Shown here: piece by piece, positions 1 through 8,824 of the stretch
Layout of the letters: the number at the start of each line of letters is the position of its first letter
How positions within the stretch are numbered: the stretch's first letter is position 1
Origin: Arthrobacter sp. zg-Y20
GTDB taxonomy: Bacteria > Actinomycetota > Actinomycetes > Actinomycetales > Micrococcaceae
NCBI RefSeq assembly: GCF_030142075.1
Contig: NZ_CP126241.1
Coordinates: 2,790,001-2,854,000 of the forward strand
Length of the DNA: 64,000 nucleotides
Direction of reading: 5' to 3'
The notes under the pieces: model-generated
The model's database searches: none
The model's input: only the letters and a program-made list of their open reading frames with translations
What the model was told of the DNA's origin: nothing
Translations under genes and position numbers: made by a program

Positions 1-1
1 G

Positions 2-745
2 ACCGATGCCTTCGACAACGACTCCATGGGAATCTCCACGGAGCGGGGCAACACCAAACTGGCGATTAAGCGGCTGGAACAGGACGAAGTGGCCGCGGCC
101 TCGCACCAACGGGCGGCGGCGGCCATGGAAGCGGGGATCTTCGACGCCGAGATCGTCCCCGTCACCGTTCCGCAGCGCAAGGGCGAGCCGCTGGTGCTGA
201 CACTCGATGAAGGCGTACGCCCCGCCACCACCGTGGACACCCTCGCGAACCTGCGCCCGGCCTTCGACCCGGAGGGAACCATTACGGCCGGCAACTCCTC
301 ACCGCTTTCCGACGGCGCAGCGGCCCTGGTCCTAGCCACCCGCGGCTACGCCGAGGCGAACGGTTTGGAAATCCTCGCCTCCGTTGGACTGCCCGGCCAG
401 GTCGCCGGTCCGGACAACACCCTGCATTCACAGCCGTCCAATGCACTTTCCGCCGCGCTCGAACGGGCCGGATGGAGCGTCTCGGACCTGGACTTCATCG
501 AGATCAACGAAGCCTTCGGCGCTGTGGCCGTTCAGTCCCTGAATGAACTGGGCATGGACCTGGAACAGTGCAATCTGCACGGCGGGGCAATTGCCCTGGG
601 CCACCCGATCGGGGCGTCCGGTGCCCGGCTGGCCCTGACCGCCGCACACGAGCTGTTCCGGCGCGGTTCCGGCCGGGCCGGCGTCGCACTGTGCGGCGGC
701 GGCGGGCAGGGTGAAGCCCTCCTGCTGTTCCGCGAAGAATCCTAG
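2..745 (+). CDS. Acetyl-CoA acetyltransferase (thiolase), C-terminal part
   Basis: The 5' end lies before the window; the frame is open from base 2 and 247 residues are visible. It carries the C-terminal thiolase signatures: NEAFGAVA with the active-site His region, then GHPIGASGAR, then the catalytic Cys in ALCGGGGQGEA close to the C-terminus. Thiolases condense or cleave acyl-CoA in fatty acid and ketone metabolism in the cytoplasm. The N-terminal half with the acyl-accepting Cys is not in view, so biosynthetic (acetoacetyl-CoA forming) and degradative types cannot be separated. Its stop codon (743-745) overlaps the stop of the convergent permease gene on the other strand. Confidence 0.93.
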   Translation, partial: TDAFDNDSMGISTERGNTKLAIKRLEQDEVAAASHQRAAAAMEAGIFDAEIVPVTVPQRKGEPLVLTLDEGVRPATTVDTLANLRPAFDPEGTITAGNSSPLSDGAAALVLATRGYAEANGLEILASVGLPGQVAGPDNTLHSQPSNALSAALERAGWSVSDLDFIEINEAFGAVAVQSLNELGMDLEQCNLHGGAIALGHPIGASGARLALTAAHELFRRGSGRAGVALCGGGGQGEALLLFREES

Positions 746-1896
746 GCCGCCAGCGACAGGGCCGCCGTCGCCGCCGTCACGGTGACGACGGCGGCAACTG
801 AGCTCGCTGCAATAAAACGGCCCCAGCGTACGGCCACCCCCATGGAGCGCATCCGGTCATACCAGAGCAGGGTCGCGAGGGAACCCCAGGGCGTCACGAT
901 CGCCCCCATATTGACCCCCACCAGCAGCGCGGCGAGGCGGACGGGAGTGTCCGCCGCCGGTTCCAGCGCAAGGTAGGCCGGGAGGTTGTTCACCGCGTTG
1001 GACGCAACGGCACCCGCACCGGCCAGCTGCAGCAGATCGCCAAAGCCTTCCCCCGAGCCCGCGGCCTGCGCCAGCAGGGTGGCCAGCCCGTGGCTGTGGG
1101 CCGTCTGGACCAGGACGAACAGGCTCACGGCCAGGACCACCGGCATCACCGGAACCATGTCCCAGGCAAACGCGCTCCGCTGCCGGACCAGGAATCCCGC
1201 GGCCAGGATGATGGCCGCGGCGGAGGCAGGAATGGCTACGTGGATGCCGCTGACGAGAGCCGGCAGCAGCAGGGCCACTACTGCCCCGCTCAGCACGAGA
1301 AGCCCGCGGTCCGGCACCGTAACCGGCTCGGACGGGCCCGTGTACCTGCCGCGCAGGAAGCGCCGGAAGGCAAGCCACAGGAGCGCCGCGGGCACCAGGA
1401 TGCCGGCGGCCGCCGGAGCCCAGACGGTCGCCGCGTATTCGAGGGGGTGCAGATCGGCCTTTTCCTGGGCCAGCAGGTTGGTGAGGTTCGAAACGGGCAG
1501 CAGCATGGACGCGGTGTTGGCCAGCCAGACCGTGCTGAGCGCGAAAACAATGGGAGGGAGCCTGGCCTCCACAGCCAGCGCCACGACCAGCGGAGTGATC
1601 AGCACAACGGCTGTGTCCAATGAGAGGAAGATGCTGGAGGCCGAGGTCAGGCCCAGGACCAGCACCCACAGGGCAAAGGTCCGGCCGCGCCCCAGCCGGG
1701 CAGTGAACCGGGTCAGCACCCGGAAGAGTCCTGCGGCGTCAGCAAGGTAGCTCACGACGGTCGCCGCCGTCACGAACACCATGATGGGACCGATACGGCC
1801 CATCAGCGCGCTGAACTCGGCAGGCGGCAACGCTCCGCTGAGCACACACGCCGCCGCGGCCGCTGCCAGCGGTCCCAGGATCAGTAGCTGCCGCAT
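742..1896 (-). CDS. ArsB/SLC13-like ion transporter permease
   Basis: A 384-residue polytopic membrane protein with about ten hydrophobic segments. It has the paired Asn-rich re-entrant motifs of the ion-transporter (ArsB/CitM/SLC13) superfamily: SNLTNLLAQ near the middle and SNAVNNLPAYLAL near the C-terminus. It probably moves an anion, or arsenite/antimonite, across the cytoplasmic membrane; substrate is not readable. The frame stays open to 2160, but that extension runs through a terminator and a 15-bp tandem repeat. I chose the ATG at 1896 because it starts the first hydrophobic helix and has an AAGGGAA-like ribosome site upstream. No arsR or arsC lies nearby, so an arsenic role is not supported by context. 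Confidence 0.75.
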   Translation of the reverse strand: MRQLLILGPLAAAAAACVLSGALPPAEFSALMGRIGPIMVFVTAATVVSYLADAAGLFRVLTRFTARLGRGRTFALWVLVLGLTSASSIFLSLDTAVVLITPLVVALAVEARLPPIVFALSTVWLANTASMLLPVSNLTNLLAQEKADLHPLEYAATVWAPAAAGILVPAALLWLAFRRFLRGRYTGPSEPVTVPDRGLLVLSGAVVALLLPALVSGIHVAIPASAAAIILAAGFLVRQRSAFAWDMVPVMPVVLAVSLFVLVQTAHSHGLATLLAQAAGSGEGFGDLLQLAGAGAVASNAVNNLPAYLALEPAADTPVRLAALLVGVNMGAIVTPWGSLATLLWYDRMRSMGVAVRWGRFIAASSVAAVVTVTAATAALSLAA

Positions 1897-1945
1897 TGGT
1901 AAGTGGTTCCCTTGCTTCGTGCCGCTTCCCGCGGCTGCTGGTAGG

Positions 1946-1990
1946 TGGACACCGGGCATATGGACACTGGGGATATGGACACTGGGGATG
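1946..1990. repeat. 15-bp tandem repeat, three units
   Basis: Three consecutive 15-bp units (1946-1960, 1961-1975, 1976-1990) with core TGGACACTGGGGAT lie between the permease start and the rplL terminator. Units two and three differ only at the last base. They are in the non-coding leader of the permease gene. Confidence 0.85.
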
Positions 1991-2025
1991 CAGAAAGACC
2001 CCGTCCGGAGGACGGGGTCTTTCTG
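1991..2025 (-). terminator. rplJL terminator
   Basis: A 16-bp perfect stem (1991-2006 with 2010-2025) with a 3-nt loop sits 31 bp past the rplL stop. The stem ends are A/T-rich (CAGAAAGA...TCTTTCTG), giving U-rich flanks on both strands. It may also limit antisense reading into rplL. Confidence 0.88.
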
Positions 2026-2056
2026 TGTTTCACAGCCGAGGCTGCGAAAAGGAAAA

Positions 2057-2431
2057 CTACTTGACGGTGACGGTGGCGCCGGCAGCTTCGAGAGCTTCCT
2101 TGGCCTTGTCAGCGGCTTCCTTGTTGGCACCTTCGAGGATGGCCTTCGGAGCGCTGTCAACCAGGTCCTTGGCTTCCTTCAGACCCAGGGAAGTCAGGGC
2201 ACGGACTTCCTTGATCACTGCGATCTTCTTGTCGCCGGCAGCTTCGAGGATGACGTCGAATTCAGTCTTCTCTTCAGCGGCCTCAGCGGCACCGGCGGCG
2301 GGACCGGCAACGGCAACGGCAGCAGCGGTAACGTCGAAGGTCTCTTCGAAGAGCTTCACGAAGTCGGAGAGCTCGATGATGGACAGTTCCTTGAAGGCTT
2401 CAATGAGCTCTTCGTTGGTCAGCTTCGCCAT
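2057..2431 (-). CDS. rplL: 50S ribosomal protein L7/L12
   Basis: 124 residues, the normal family length. The N-terminal dimerisation domain ([20 protein letters not shown]) is followed by the Ala/Gly-rich hinge at about residues 36-52 and the C-terminal domain that recruits elongation factors ([31 protein letters not shown]). It forms the ribosomal stalk with L10. It is second in the rplJ-rplL operon, about 60 bp behind rplJ, and is followed by a strong terminator. Expression is expected to be tied to the L10 leader upstream of rplJ. Confidence 0.98.
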   Translation of the reverse strand: MAKLTNEELIEAFKELSIIELSDFVKLFEETFDVTAAAVAVAGPAAGAAEAAEEKTEFDVILEAAGDKKIAVIKEVRALTSLGLKEAKDLVDSAPKAILEGANKEAADKAKEALEAAGATVTVK

Positions 2432-2492
2432 GGTGTGGCGTCCTTCCTATAGTTGGTGCGCGCAGGCACCGGAGATTGGATGAGAAGAGGTT

Positions 2493-3062
2493 TTACTCTT
2501 CGGTGGCTGCTTCTGCGGCCGGAGCTTCTTCTGCAGCGGCCGGAGCCTCTTCTGCAGCGGGAGCAGCGGGAGTGCCGCTCTCCTCTTCGAGCTTCAGGCG
2601 CAGTGCATCAGCCGTGCGTGCCAGCATGGACATCGGTGCCTTGAGGACACCGGCGACGCGTGCAAGCTGGAACTCACGGGACTCAAGAGCAGCCAGTGCG
2701 GCTACACCGGAGGCATCCAGGGCATTGCCCTCGAAGATACCGGTCTTGATGATGAGCTGCGGGTTGGACTTGGCAAAATCCGTCAGGCTCTTAGCAGCTG
2801 CAACTGCGTCTCCCTTGATGAAGGCGATTGCAGTAGGTCCGGCAAGCTGGCCTTCGAACGCGTCGATGCCGGCTTCCTTGGCTGCAATGCCAGTCAGGGT
2901 GTTCTTAACGACCGAGTACTTGGTGTCCTGGCCGAGCGAACGACGCAGCTCCTTGAGCTGTGCAACGGTGAGCCCGCGGTATTCGGTTAGGACAGCAGCG
3001 GTCGATTCCTTGAAATCAGTGGTGATCTCCTCGACTGCTGACACCTTTGTTGGCGTTGCCAT
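2493..3062 (-). CDS. rplJ: 50S ribosomal protein L10
   Basis: 189 residues starting MATPTKVSAVEEITTDFK. It anchors the L7/L12 dimers on 23S rRNA. Typical L10 blocks are visible: VLTEYRGLTVAQLKELR near the N-terminus and KYSVVKNTLTGIA, then a C-terminal Ala/Glu-rich tail (PAAEEAPAAAEEAPAAEAA) as in many actinobacteria. The frame is open to 3281, but that extension is the regulatory leader; ATG 3062 has AAGGAGGG directly upstream. The gene follows a 240-base leader with an L10-binding-like element and a terminator hairpin. Confidence 0.97.
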   Translation of the reverse strand: MATPTKVSAVEEITTDFKESTAAVLTEYRGLTVAQLKELRRSLGQDTKYSVVKNTLTGIAAKEAGIDAFEGQLAGPTAIAFIKGDAVAAAKSLTDFAKSNPQLIIKTGIFEGNALDASGVAALAALESREFQLARVAGVLKAPMSMLARTADALRLKLEEESGTPAAPAAEEAPAAAEEAPAAEAATEE

Positions 3063-3109
3063 AACCCTCCTTCCGGGGAAATAGTGCCGGTGGATCGGGT
3101 CCCGAACAT

Positions 3110-3312
3110 AAAAAACGCCCCGGGCAGATGCACGGGGCTTCACTCTACGGACTAATCCGGAGTGCAGTTCGTTCACCTGCGCAGGCCGCCCTTTAGGCAA
3201 GGGACTTTCGGATGTATTTCCAACCGTAGTCCACACGCAGAGAACTGAAGGTTCAGCCTCACGGTGGGATTGAATGCACATCGACCGACGGTCTTTGGTA
3301 GTTCAAGAGTAC
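3110..3312 (-). promoter_or_regulatory. L10-type ribosomal leader with terminator hairpin
   Basis: Read on the minus strand, the leader begins with CTACCAAAGACCGTCGGTC (about 3312-3294), later carries GGCCTGCGCAGGTGAACG (about 3188-3170), and ends in a GC stem (3133-3138 with 3117-3122) followed by six T (3115-3110). The first two blocks match my memory of conserved elements of the L10-binding leader (Rfam L10_leader). Excess L10 would be expected to bind here. The U-tracted hairpin 48 bases before the rplJ ATG could make control act by transcription attenuation. No alignment was run. Confidence 0.75.
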
Positions 3313-3334
3313 GGGACATTCGGGCAGGGGACAA
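3306..3334 (-). promoter_or_regulatory. Putative rplJL promoter
   Basis: On the minus strand, TTGTCC (3334-3329), a 17-bp spacer and TACTCT (3311-3306) make a good vegetative-type promoter. Its expected start lies just at the beginning of the L10 leader. It lies in the gap after the GNAT gene stop at 3346. Confidence 0.65.
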
Positions 3335-3345
3335 ATCCCGGCGGA

Positions 3346-4452
3346 TCAGGCGGAGGCCAGCTGTTTCTGCCACTCCCCCGCGTATCCGACGGCACGGAAT
3401 CCCAGCTGCTCGTTAATGGAGAGCATGTACCGGTTTTCCTCGGCATTCCAGGTGTACACGCGCTCGGCCCCGGGAACGGCTTCCCGCAGGCGCGCCAGAT
3501 TCGCGGCCTTCATCAGCATCCCCAGCCGGTGGCCCCGGTGGCCTCCCAGCACCAAGGTGTCGTCCTGGTAGGCCACGGAAAGGTTGTTCCGGAAGACCTC
3601 CAGGACGGTATGCCCGGCCAGCTCCCCGGAACCGGCGTGCCGGGCGGCGCAGACCAGCGACTCGTAATCCATCTCTACTTCCCGGGCCTCGGCCTCCCGC
3701 ACCCGCGCCTCGTCCCAGGCCTCTTCGGCCAGATCCAGGCCGCCCTGGGGTGCATCTGTGCTCATCTTCTGCCGCAGCTGCGCATACGCCCCGACGAGGT
3801 CCTGCGGGCAGGCGCCGCGCCAGAACACCAGTTCATAGCCGGCGCGCGCTGCCGCGGCGGCCTGCTCCTGCAACGCGTTTCCGCCGTCGTAATCCGAGAG
3901 GTCCAGGCGGCTGACACGGTCCACCAGTTCCAGCCGGAAGCCGAGCTTGGCGGCGAAGGAGGCCGCGGCGTCGTTCGGAATGAACCGTGCCGTATCGGTG
4001 CCCGCCAAGTCTTCACGGTCCGGGTCAACATCGGCTTTGCCGACCCCCACGAGGTGCTCGGTCTCCGTCATCAGCATGCGGCGGCCGTTGGCGGCGGCCA
4101 GCTGCTCGGCGGCGAAATACAACTGCGTGCCCACCCCCTGCCGCCGGGCATCCGGGGCGACCACAACATTGACGTTTCCGGTGTGCAGGTTGTCGGTGAG
4201 CGGAAGGTTCAGCTGGACCACACCCAGAATTTCTCGCGATTCCACGGCCCGTGCGGCCAGGATCAAGCGCCGCCGGGTAGGAGTGCCGCTCCGGCCTGCC
4301 AGCTGGGACTGCGGCGTTCCGTAGAAATCATCATTGCCCCAGATCTCGCGCTGCTGGGTATTCATCAGGTCTGCGATGGCCAGGAAGTCCGCGCCGCCCG
4401 GCCCGTCCAGGCTTGCCGGGACCGCAACATGCTCGATGGAAATCTGTGTCAT
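3346..4452 (-). CDS. Tandem-GNAT N-acetyltransferase
   Basis: 368 residues with two GNAT-like halves. The first (about 40-190) contains the acetyl-CoA loop motif VVAPDARRQGVGTQLYFAAE. The second (about 240-365) contains GGHRGHRLGMLMKAANLARL and ends with INEQLGFRAVGYAGEWQKQ. Tandem GNAT proteins include mycothiol synthase and antibiotic acetyltransferases, but mshD is elsewhere in this window (19304), so this is a different family and its substrate is unknown. ATG 4452 is preferred over the open frame to 4488. It lies between rplA and the rplJL promoter on the same strand, with the rplA terminator behind it. That makes it a separate transcription unit inserted between the two ribosomal operons. 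Confidence 0.8.
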   Translation of the reverse strand: MTQISIEHVAVPASLDGPGGADFLAIADLMNTQQREIWGNDDFYGTPQSQLAGRSGTPTRRRLILAARAVESREILGVVQLNLPLTDNLHTGNVNVVVAPDARRQGVGTQLYFAAEQLAAANGRRMLMTETEHLVGVGKADVDPDREDLAGTDTARFIPNDAAASFAAKLGFRLELVDRVSRLDLSDYDGGNALQEQAAAAARAGYELVFWRGACPQDLVGAYAQLRQKMSTDAPQGGLDLAEEAWDEARVREAEAREVEMDYESLVCAARHAGSGELAGHTVLEVFRNNLSVAYQDDTLVLGGHRGHRLGMLMKAANLARLREAVPGAERVYTWNAEENRYMLSINEQLGFRAVGYAGEWQKQLASA

Positions 4453-4510
4453 GGCCCACATCCTGCCGGAGAACGGCGCCGGTGCCAAAAACGCGGCCCC
4501 TGCCGGACAG

Positions 4511-4545
4511 CAAAAAGGCGGCCGCAGCGAAAAGCTGCGGCCGCC
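4511..4545 (-). terminator. rplKA terminator
   Basis: A 12-bp stem (4517-4528 with 4534-4545) with loop GAAAA, followed on the minus strand by TTTTTG. It lies 38 bp beyond the rplA stop. Confidence 0.92.
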
Positions 4546-4582
4546 TCAAGCAGAAGGAAACCCTTCCGAAGATGCTCGAAGA

Positions 4583-5290
4583 CTATGCGTCTGCGAGAAC
4601 CTTGGTGACGTTGGGGTCAACGGCAATGCTCGGGCCGAACGTGGTGGACACGGTGGCCTTCTGGATGTAGCGGCCCTTGGCAGCCGACGGCTTCAGGCGC
4701 AGGACTTCTTCCAGGGCGGCTGCGTAGTTCTCAGCCAGCTTCTGGGAATCGAAGGACACCTTGCCGATGATGAAGTGCAGGTTGGAGTGCTTGTCGACGC
4801 GGAAGTCGATCTTGCCACCCTTGATGTCCGAAACGGCCTTGGCGACGTTCGGGGTTACCGTACCGGTCTTCGGGTTCGGCATGAGGTTACGCGGGCCGAG
4901 CACGCGGCCCAGGCGGCCGACCTTGCCCATCATGTCCGGGGTAGCCACTGCTGCGTCGAAGTCGGTCCAACCTGCGGCGACCTTTTCGATCATGTCGTCG
5001 GAACCAACGAAGTCGGCGCCGGCAGCGATTGCTGCTTCAGCCTTCTCGCCGGTTGCGAAAACGAGGACGCGGGCCGTCTTGCCGGTGCCGTTGGGCAGGT
5101 TGACCGTGCCGCGGACCATCTGGTCAGCCTTGCGGGGGTCAACGCCCAGGCGGAAAGCCACCTCAACGGTTGCGTCGAACTTGGACGGGTTGGTGTCCTT
5201 GGCCAGCTCTACAGCCTCGACCGGTGCGTACAGCTTGTCCGCATCGATCTTGGCTGCAGCTGCTTCATATGCTTTGCTGCGCTTTGCCAT
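4583..5290 (-). CDS. rplA: 50S ribosomal protein L1
   Basis: 235 residues, full length. It starts [20 protein letters not shown] and contains the L1 blocks [40 protein letters not shown] and [20 protein letters not shown]. It binds 23S rRNA at the E-site stalk and usually represses its own operon by binding the mRNA. It follows rplK at about 110 bp and ends in a strong terminator. Confidence 0.98.
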   Translation of the reverse strand: MAKRSKAYEAAAAKIDADKLYAPVEAVELAKDTNPSKFDATVEVAFRLGVDPRKADQMVRGTVNLPNGTGKTARVLVFATGEKAEAAIAAGADFVGSDDMIEKVAAGWTDFDAAVATPDMMGKVGRLGRVLGPRNLMPNPKTGTVTPNVAKAVSDIKGGKIDFRVDKHSNLHFIIGKVSFDSQKLAENYAAALEEVLRLKPSAAKGRYIQKATVSTTFGPSIAVDPNVTKVLADA

Positions 5291-5400
5291 CTGCTTTTTC
5301 TCCTTGTGCAGTTGTGGTCTGTCGGACCGCGCCCGGCCCTGCCACGCGCCGGTCCCGTTGGGGGCACCGGCATTTATGTGAAATTGAAACGCAGGGGGCT

Positions 5401-5832
5401 TTAGCCCTCTACGGTGATGCCCATCGAACGGGCGGTGCCGGCGATGATCTTGGCTGCTGCCTGGACATCGTTGGCGTTGAGGTCTTCCATCTTCATGGTG
5501 GCGATCTCTTCGACCTGGGCCTGGGTCAGGTTGGCAACCTTGGCGGTGTGCGGGGTTGCGGAACCCTTGGCCACACCGGCAGCCTTCTTGATCAGCTGTG
5601 CAGCCGGAGGAGTCTTCGTGATGAAGGTGAAGGAACGGTCTTCGTAAACGGTGATTTCAACCGGGATAACGTTGCCGCGCTGGGATTCCGTTGCAGCGTT
5701 GTACGCCTTGCAGAATTCCATGATGTTGACACCGTGCTGGCCAAGTGCCGGACCGATCGGAGGAGCCGGGTTGGCGGCACCTGCGTTGATCTGCAGCTTG
5801 ATGAGGCCGGTGACCTTTTTCTTGGGGGCCAT
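5401..5832 (-). CDS. rplK: 50S ribosomal protein L11
   Basis: 143 residues, full length. [18 protein letters not shown] is the normal start; the open frame to 5880 adds 16 residues that family members lack, and GAAGGACCC-like purines precede ATG 5832. Visible motifs are [20 protein letters not shown] and the C-terminal rRNA-binding part [19 protein letters not shown]11 binds the GTPase centre with 23S rRNA helix 43/44 and is needed for the stringent response. It sits between nusG and rplA. Confidence 0.98.
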
Positions 5833-5961
5833 GAAAGGGTCCTTCTCTAAATTATGTTCCCGAAGGACAGGAGCGTCCATCCGGGTTGGTGGCCGCCATG
5901 GCTTGGTGGCCGGACGCTGCCTGCAGGTTAAAGCGGACCTGCTGGCAGCGAAGTCTGAAAG

Positions 5962-6753
5962 CTACTGGAGCTTGGTGACCTGGCCGAAGCCAAGGGTCAC
6001 AGGAGTCTCGCGCTCGAAGATGGTCACGAGGACCACCAGCTGCTGGGACTCGGGCTTGATCTCGGAGATCGTGGCCTGGAGGGTTTCGAACGGGCCCTCG
6101 TTGACCGTGACCGGCTCGCCGACCTCGAAGTCCACGGCAATGTTAGCCGACTGCTGGGCAGCGGGCTTGCCGGCTTCGGTCTTGGGCGAAACCACGGTGT
6201 GCTCGAGCATCGAGAACACTTCGTTCAGGCTCAGCGGCGTCGGGTTGTGGGCGTTGCCCACGAAGCCGGTGACGCCGGGGGTGTGGCGCACAACGCCCCA
6301 CGATTCGTCGGTCAGGTTCATCCGGACCAGGACGTAGCCGGGAATGCGGACCCGGTTCACGATCTTCCGGGTGGTGTTCTTGATCTCGACAACTTCTTCC
6401 ATCGGGACCTGGATTTCGAAGATGTCCTCTTCCATGTCCAAGGTCTGGATGCGGGTCTCGAGGTTGGACTTCACGCGGTTTTCGTAGCCGGCGTAGGAGT
6501 GGATGACGTACCAGTCACCCTCCTGGCGGCGCAGCTTTGCCTTGAAGGCGTCGACCGGATCTTCCTCGGGCTCTTCTTCGGCCTCGGGGGCGGAAACCTC
6601 AGCGTCGGCTGCCTCTTCGGTAACGTCTGCTTCGTCTGCCGATGCATCAACAGCAGCAGGCGCCTCGTCGACGTCGGCTGCGGTCATTTCATCCTCGGTA
6701 TCCAGATCAGCGGCATTGTCATTGACCTGTGATTCGAGTTCTTGCTCGGACAC
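5962..6753 (-). CDS. nusG: Transcription termination/antitermination factor NusG
   Basis: 263 residues. The NGN domain begins at about residue 80 ([20 protein letters not shown]) and contains [20 protein letters not shown] and TPGVTGFVG. The C-terminal KOW domain is at about 200-263 ([20 protein letters not shown]). The acidic, Ala-rich N-terminal tail of about 75 residues is typical of actinobacterial NusG. The protein binds RNA polymerase and couples it to ribosomes or Rho. It follows secE in the canonical secE-nusG-rplK-rplA order. Confidence 0.98.
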   Translation of the reverse strand: MSEQELESQVNDNAADLDTEDEMTAADVDEAPAAVDASADEADVTEEAADAEVSAPEAEEEPEEDPVDAFKAKLRRQEGDWYVIHSYAGYENRVKSNLETRIQTLDMEEDIFEIQVPMEEVVEIKNTTRKIVNRVRIPGYVLVRMNLTDESWGVVRHTPGVTGFVGNAHNPTPLSLNEVFSMLEHTVVSPKTEAGKPAAQQSANIAVDFEVGEPVTVNEGPFETLQATISEIKPESQQLVVLVTIFERETPVTLGFGQVTKLQ

Positions 6754-6846
6754 GTGGATTCCTGCTTTCTTCAGAGCATTATCGGTTTTGGCACTAGCTC
6801 ATGGTCTCCGGTTCCGTATCCCGCAGGTGGAACGCAGGGTCTGGGA

Positions 6847-7128
6847 CTAGCTTTCGCCGCCGCCCTCACCGAAGATCCACAGTGCGCCGGCACCAAAGAC
6901 AAAGTCGAGAACCGTCACAATAACCATCATCACGACCACGAAGGCCAGGACCACGAGGGTGTACCTCAGCAGTTCCTTGCGGGTGGGGGTGACCACCTTC
7001 TTCAGCTCCGCAATGACCTGACGCAGGAAGAGCGCGATCGCCGCGAAGAAGCCGCGCTTCTTGGGCCCGCTGGAGGGGTGTCCCTTGGAGCTGCTGGCAG
7101 CTGTCTCGGTCACCTTCGCCTCACTCAT
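6847..7128 (-). CDS. secE: Preprotein translocase subunit SecE
   Basis: 93 residues. A hydrophilic N-terminus (MSEAKVTETAASSSKGHPSS) is followed by the amphipathic SecE block FLRQVIAELKKVVTPTRKEL and one transmembrane helix (TLVVLAFVVVMMVIVTVLDF). It clamps the SecY channel in the cytoplasmic membrane. The open frame extends to 7278 through tRNA-Trp, which is an artefact, so I use ATG 7128. It is 90 bp downstream of tRNA-Trp. Confidence 0.96.
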   Translation of the reverse strand: MSEAKVTETAASSSKGHPSSGPKKRGFFAAIALFLRQVIAELKKVVTPTRKELLRYTLVVLAFVVVMMVIVTVLDFVFGAGALWIFGEGGGES

Positions 7129-7211
7129 CTGTGTAGGTACACGGCTGGCGCACAAACCTGGACTGTGCGCTTCCATGAAGGACTGCTGAGCTGCCGGATG
7201 ACAGTTCTGCG

Positions 7212-7284
7212 CAGGGCAGACAGGACTCGAACCTGCAACCTGCGGTTTTGGAGACCGCTGCGCTACCAATTGCGCCACTACCCT
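7212..7284 (-). tRNA. tRNA-Trp (CCA)
   Basis: A 73-nt cloverleaf including the discriminator base. Acceptor arms AGGGTAG and CTGCCCT, anticodon loop CTCCAAA with anticodon CCA, and T arm GCAGG-TTCGAGT-CCTGT are clear. Its position just before secE is the usual actinobacterial arrangement. Confidence 0.97.
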
Positions 7285-7591
7285 ATGGAGGAAATATCCC
7301 CACCGCCACTATTGTAGCCGCACCCGGCGACCGGATTATTCCAGGATAATCCCTGATCGGAATCCCGACCGGCATCCCGATCGTTGGGCACGAAACAGCG
7401 TGGTGAGGAGAACCACCGAGGAACCAGTCTACGCAAAGTTTGCGCCCACGTCGAACCGGCGCCCGCCGGAGGCCGGCGACACACACCGCAGCGGGCGGGC
7501 GGACCGCATAAACTGGGGAACGCCGCCGTCGCCCGGGACCACCGGACGCGGCGCGAACGTAAGCTGCCGCCACACATCAGACGGGAATCCC
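7285..7591. other. Intergenic region between tRNA-Trp and aminotransferase
   Basis: 307 bases without a gene. It holds a TACAAT hexamer on the minus strand (7316-7311), 27 bases before the tRNA-Trp 5' end, which is a possible -10 box. It also holds the imperfect palindrome CCAGGATAATCCCTGA (7341-7356) and a run of related GATCGG/ATCCCGA words (7355-7383). The promoter of the plus-strand aminotransferase must lie here or further right; no confident -35/-10 pair is visible for it. Confidence 0.55.
7341..7356. promoter_or_regulatory. Imperfect palindrome related to the 11047 operator-like site
   Basis: CCAGGATAATCCCTGA matches TCAGGGTAGTCCCTGA (11047-11062) at 13 of 16 positions. It lies between tRNA-Trp and the aminotransferase gene. 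Confidence 0.4.
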
Positions 7592-8815
7592 ATGTCTTCC
7601 ACCGGCCGTATTTCAGAGCGCATCGCCTCCATTGCCGAGTCCGCAACACTCGCAGTGGACGCCAAGGCCAAGGCACTGGCGGCCGCCGGCCGCCCGGTTA
7701 TCGGTTTCGGTGCCGGCGAACCGGACTTCCCCACCCCGGACTACATTGTCGACGCCGCCGTGGAAGCAGCCCGCCAGCCCCGGTTCCACCGCTACTCCCC
7801 CGCCGGCGGCCTCCCCGAGCTGAAGAAGGCCATTGCCGAGAAAACCCTGCGTGACTCCGGCTATGCCGTGGATCCGGCCCAGGTCCTGGTGACCAACGGC
7901 GGCAAGCAGGCCGTTTACGAGTCCTTCGCCACGCTGCTGAACCCCGGTGACGAAGTGCTGGTGCCCACGCCCTACTGGACCACCTATCCCGAAGCCATCC
8001 GGCTGGCCGGCGGCATCCCGGTAGAGGTTTTCGCAGGTCCTGAGCAGGGCTACCTGGTCACCGTCGACCAGCTCGAAGCAGCCCGCACCGACGCCACGAA
8101 GGTGCTGCTGTTCGTTTCCCCGTCCAACCCCACCGGTGCGGTCTACCCGCCGGAGGAGGTTGCCGCCATTGGCCGCTGGGCAGCTGCGAACGGCCTGTGG
8201 GTCATCACGGATGAAATCTACGAACACCTGACGTACGACGGCGTTCCCTTCACCTCCATCGCCACTGCCGCCCCGGAACTGGGCGACAAGGTGGTTGTGC
8301 TCAACGGCGTGGCCAAGACCTACGCCATGACGGGCTGGCGCGTGGGCTGGATGATCGCCGCGCCGGACGTCATCAAGGCTGCGACCAATTTGCAGTCCCA
8401 TCTGTCCTCCAACGTCTCCAACGTGTCGCAGATGGCCGCCCTGGCCGCCGTTTCCGGCCCGCTGGCTGCGGTGGATGAGATGAAGCAGGCCTTCGACCGG
8501 CGCCGCCGCGCCATGGTTTCCGCGCTGAACTCGATCGACGGGGTGGAATGCCCCATGCCGGAAGGCGCCTTCTACGCCTACGCGGACGTCCGCGGACTGC
8601 TGGGCCGTGAATTCCCGGGCAAGGACGGCGCCGTGCGCCCCCAGACCTCGGCCGAGCTGGCCGCCCTCATCCTGGACACCGTGGAGGTGGCCGTAGTTCC
8701 CGGCGAGGCCTTTGGTCCTTCCGGCTACCTGCGGCTCTCTTATGCCCTGGGCGACGAGGACCTGGCCACCGGCATGGCACGGCTGCAGGAGTTCCTGGGC
8801 CGGGCAGCCGGCTAG
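7592..8815 (+). CDS. Class I PLP-dependent aminotransferase (aspartate-type)
   Basis: 407 residues, fold type I. Visible are [13 protein letters not shown] for substrate binding, [24 protein letters not shown], and the PLP lysine in [15 protein letters not shown]. The C-terminal Arg for the alpha-carboxylate is in [10 protein letters not shown]. This subgroup (type I-gamma) usually acts on aspartate, or on glutamate/prephenate-type acceptors; specificity cannot be fixed by eye. ATG 7592 is preferred over the open frame to 7400 because fold-type I members begin close to [14 protein letters not shown]. Confidence 0.88.
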   Translation: MSSTGRISERIASIAESATLAVDAKAKALAAAGRPVIGFGAGEPDFPTPDYIVDAAVEAARQPRFHRYSPAGGLPELKKAIAEKTLRDSGYAVDPAQVLVTNGGKQAVYESFATLLNPGDEVLVPTPYWTTYPEAIRLAGGIPVEVFAGPEQGYLVTVDQLEAARTDATKVLLFVSPSNPTGAVYPPEEVAAIGRWAAANGLWVITDEIYEHLTYDGVPFTSIATAAPELGDKVVVLNGVAKTYAMTGWRVGWMIAAPDVIKAATNLQSHLSSNVSNVSQMAALAAVSGPLAAVDEMKQAFDRRRRAMVSALNSIDGVECPMPEGAFYAYADVRGLLGREFPGKDGAVRPQTSAELAALILDTVEVAVVPGEAFGPSGYLRLSYALGDEDLATGMARLQEFLGRAAG

Positions 8816-8824
8816 CGCGGGAGC

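Noticed and set aside
1897-2160. 88-residue N-terminal extension of the permease
   Set aside because: It would cross the rplL terminator hairpin and the start of rplL; the His-Ile-Pro-Ser repeats are an artefact of the 15-bp repeat.
3063-3281. 73-residue N-terminal extension of L10
   Set aside because: The region is a non-coding leader with promoter, L10-like motifs and a terminator hairpin; L10 is normally about 180-190 residues.
7129-7278. 50-residue N-terminal extension of SecE
   Set aside because: It reads through the tRNA-Trp gene; SecE normally starts at MSEAKVTE.
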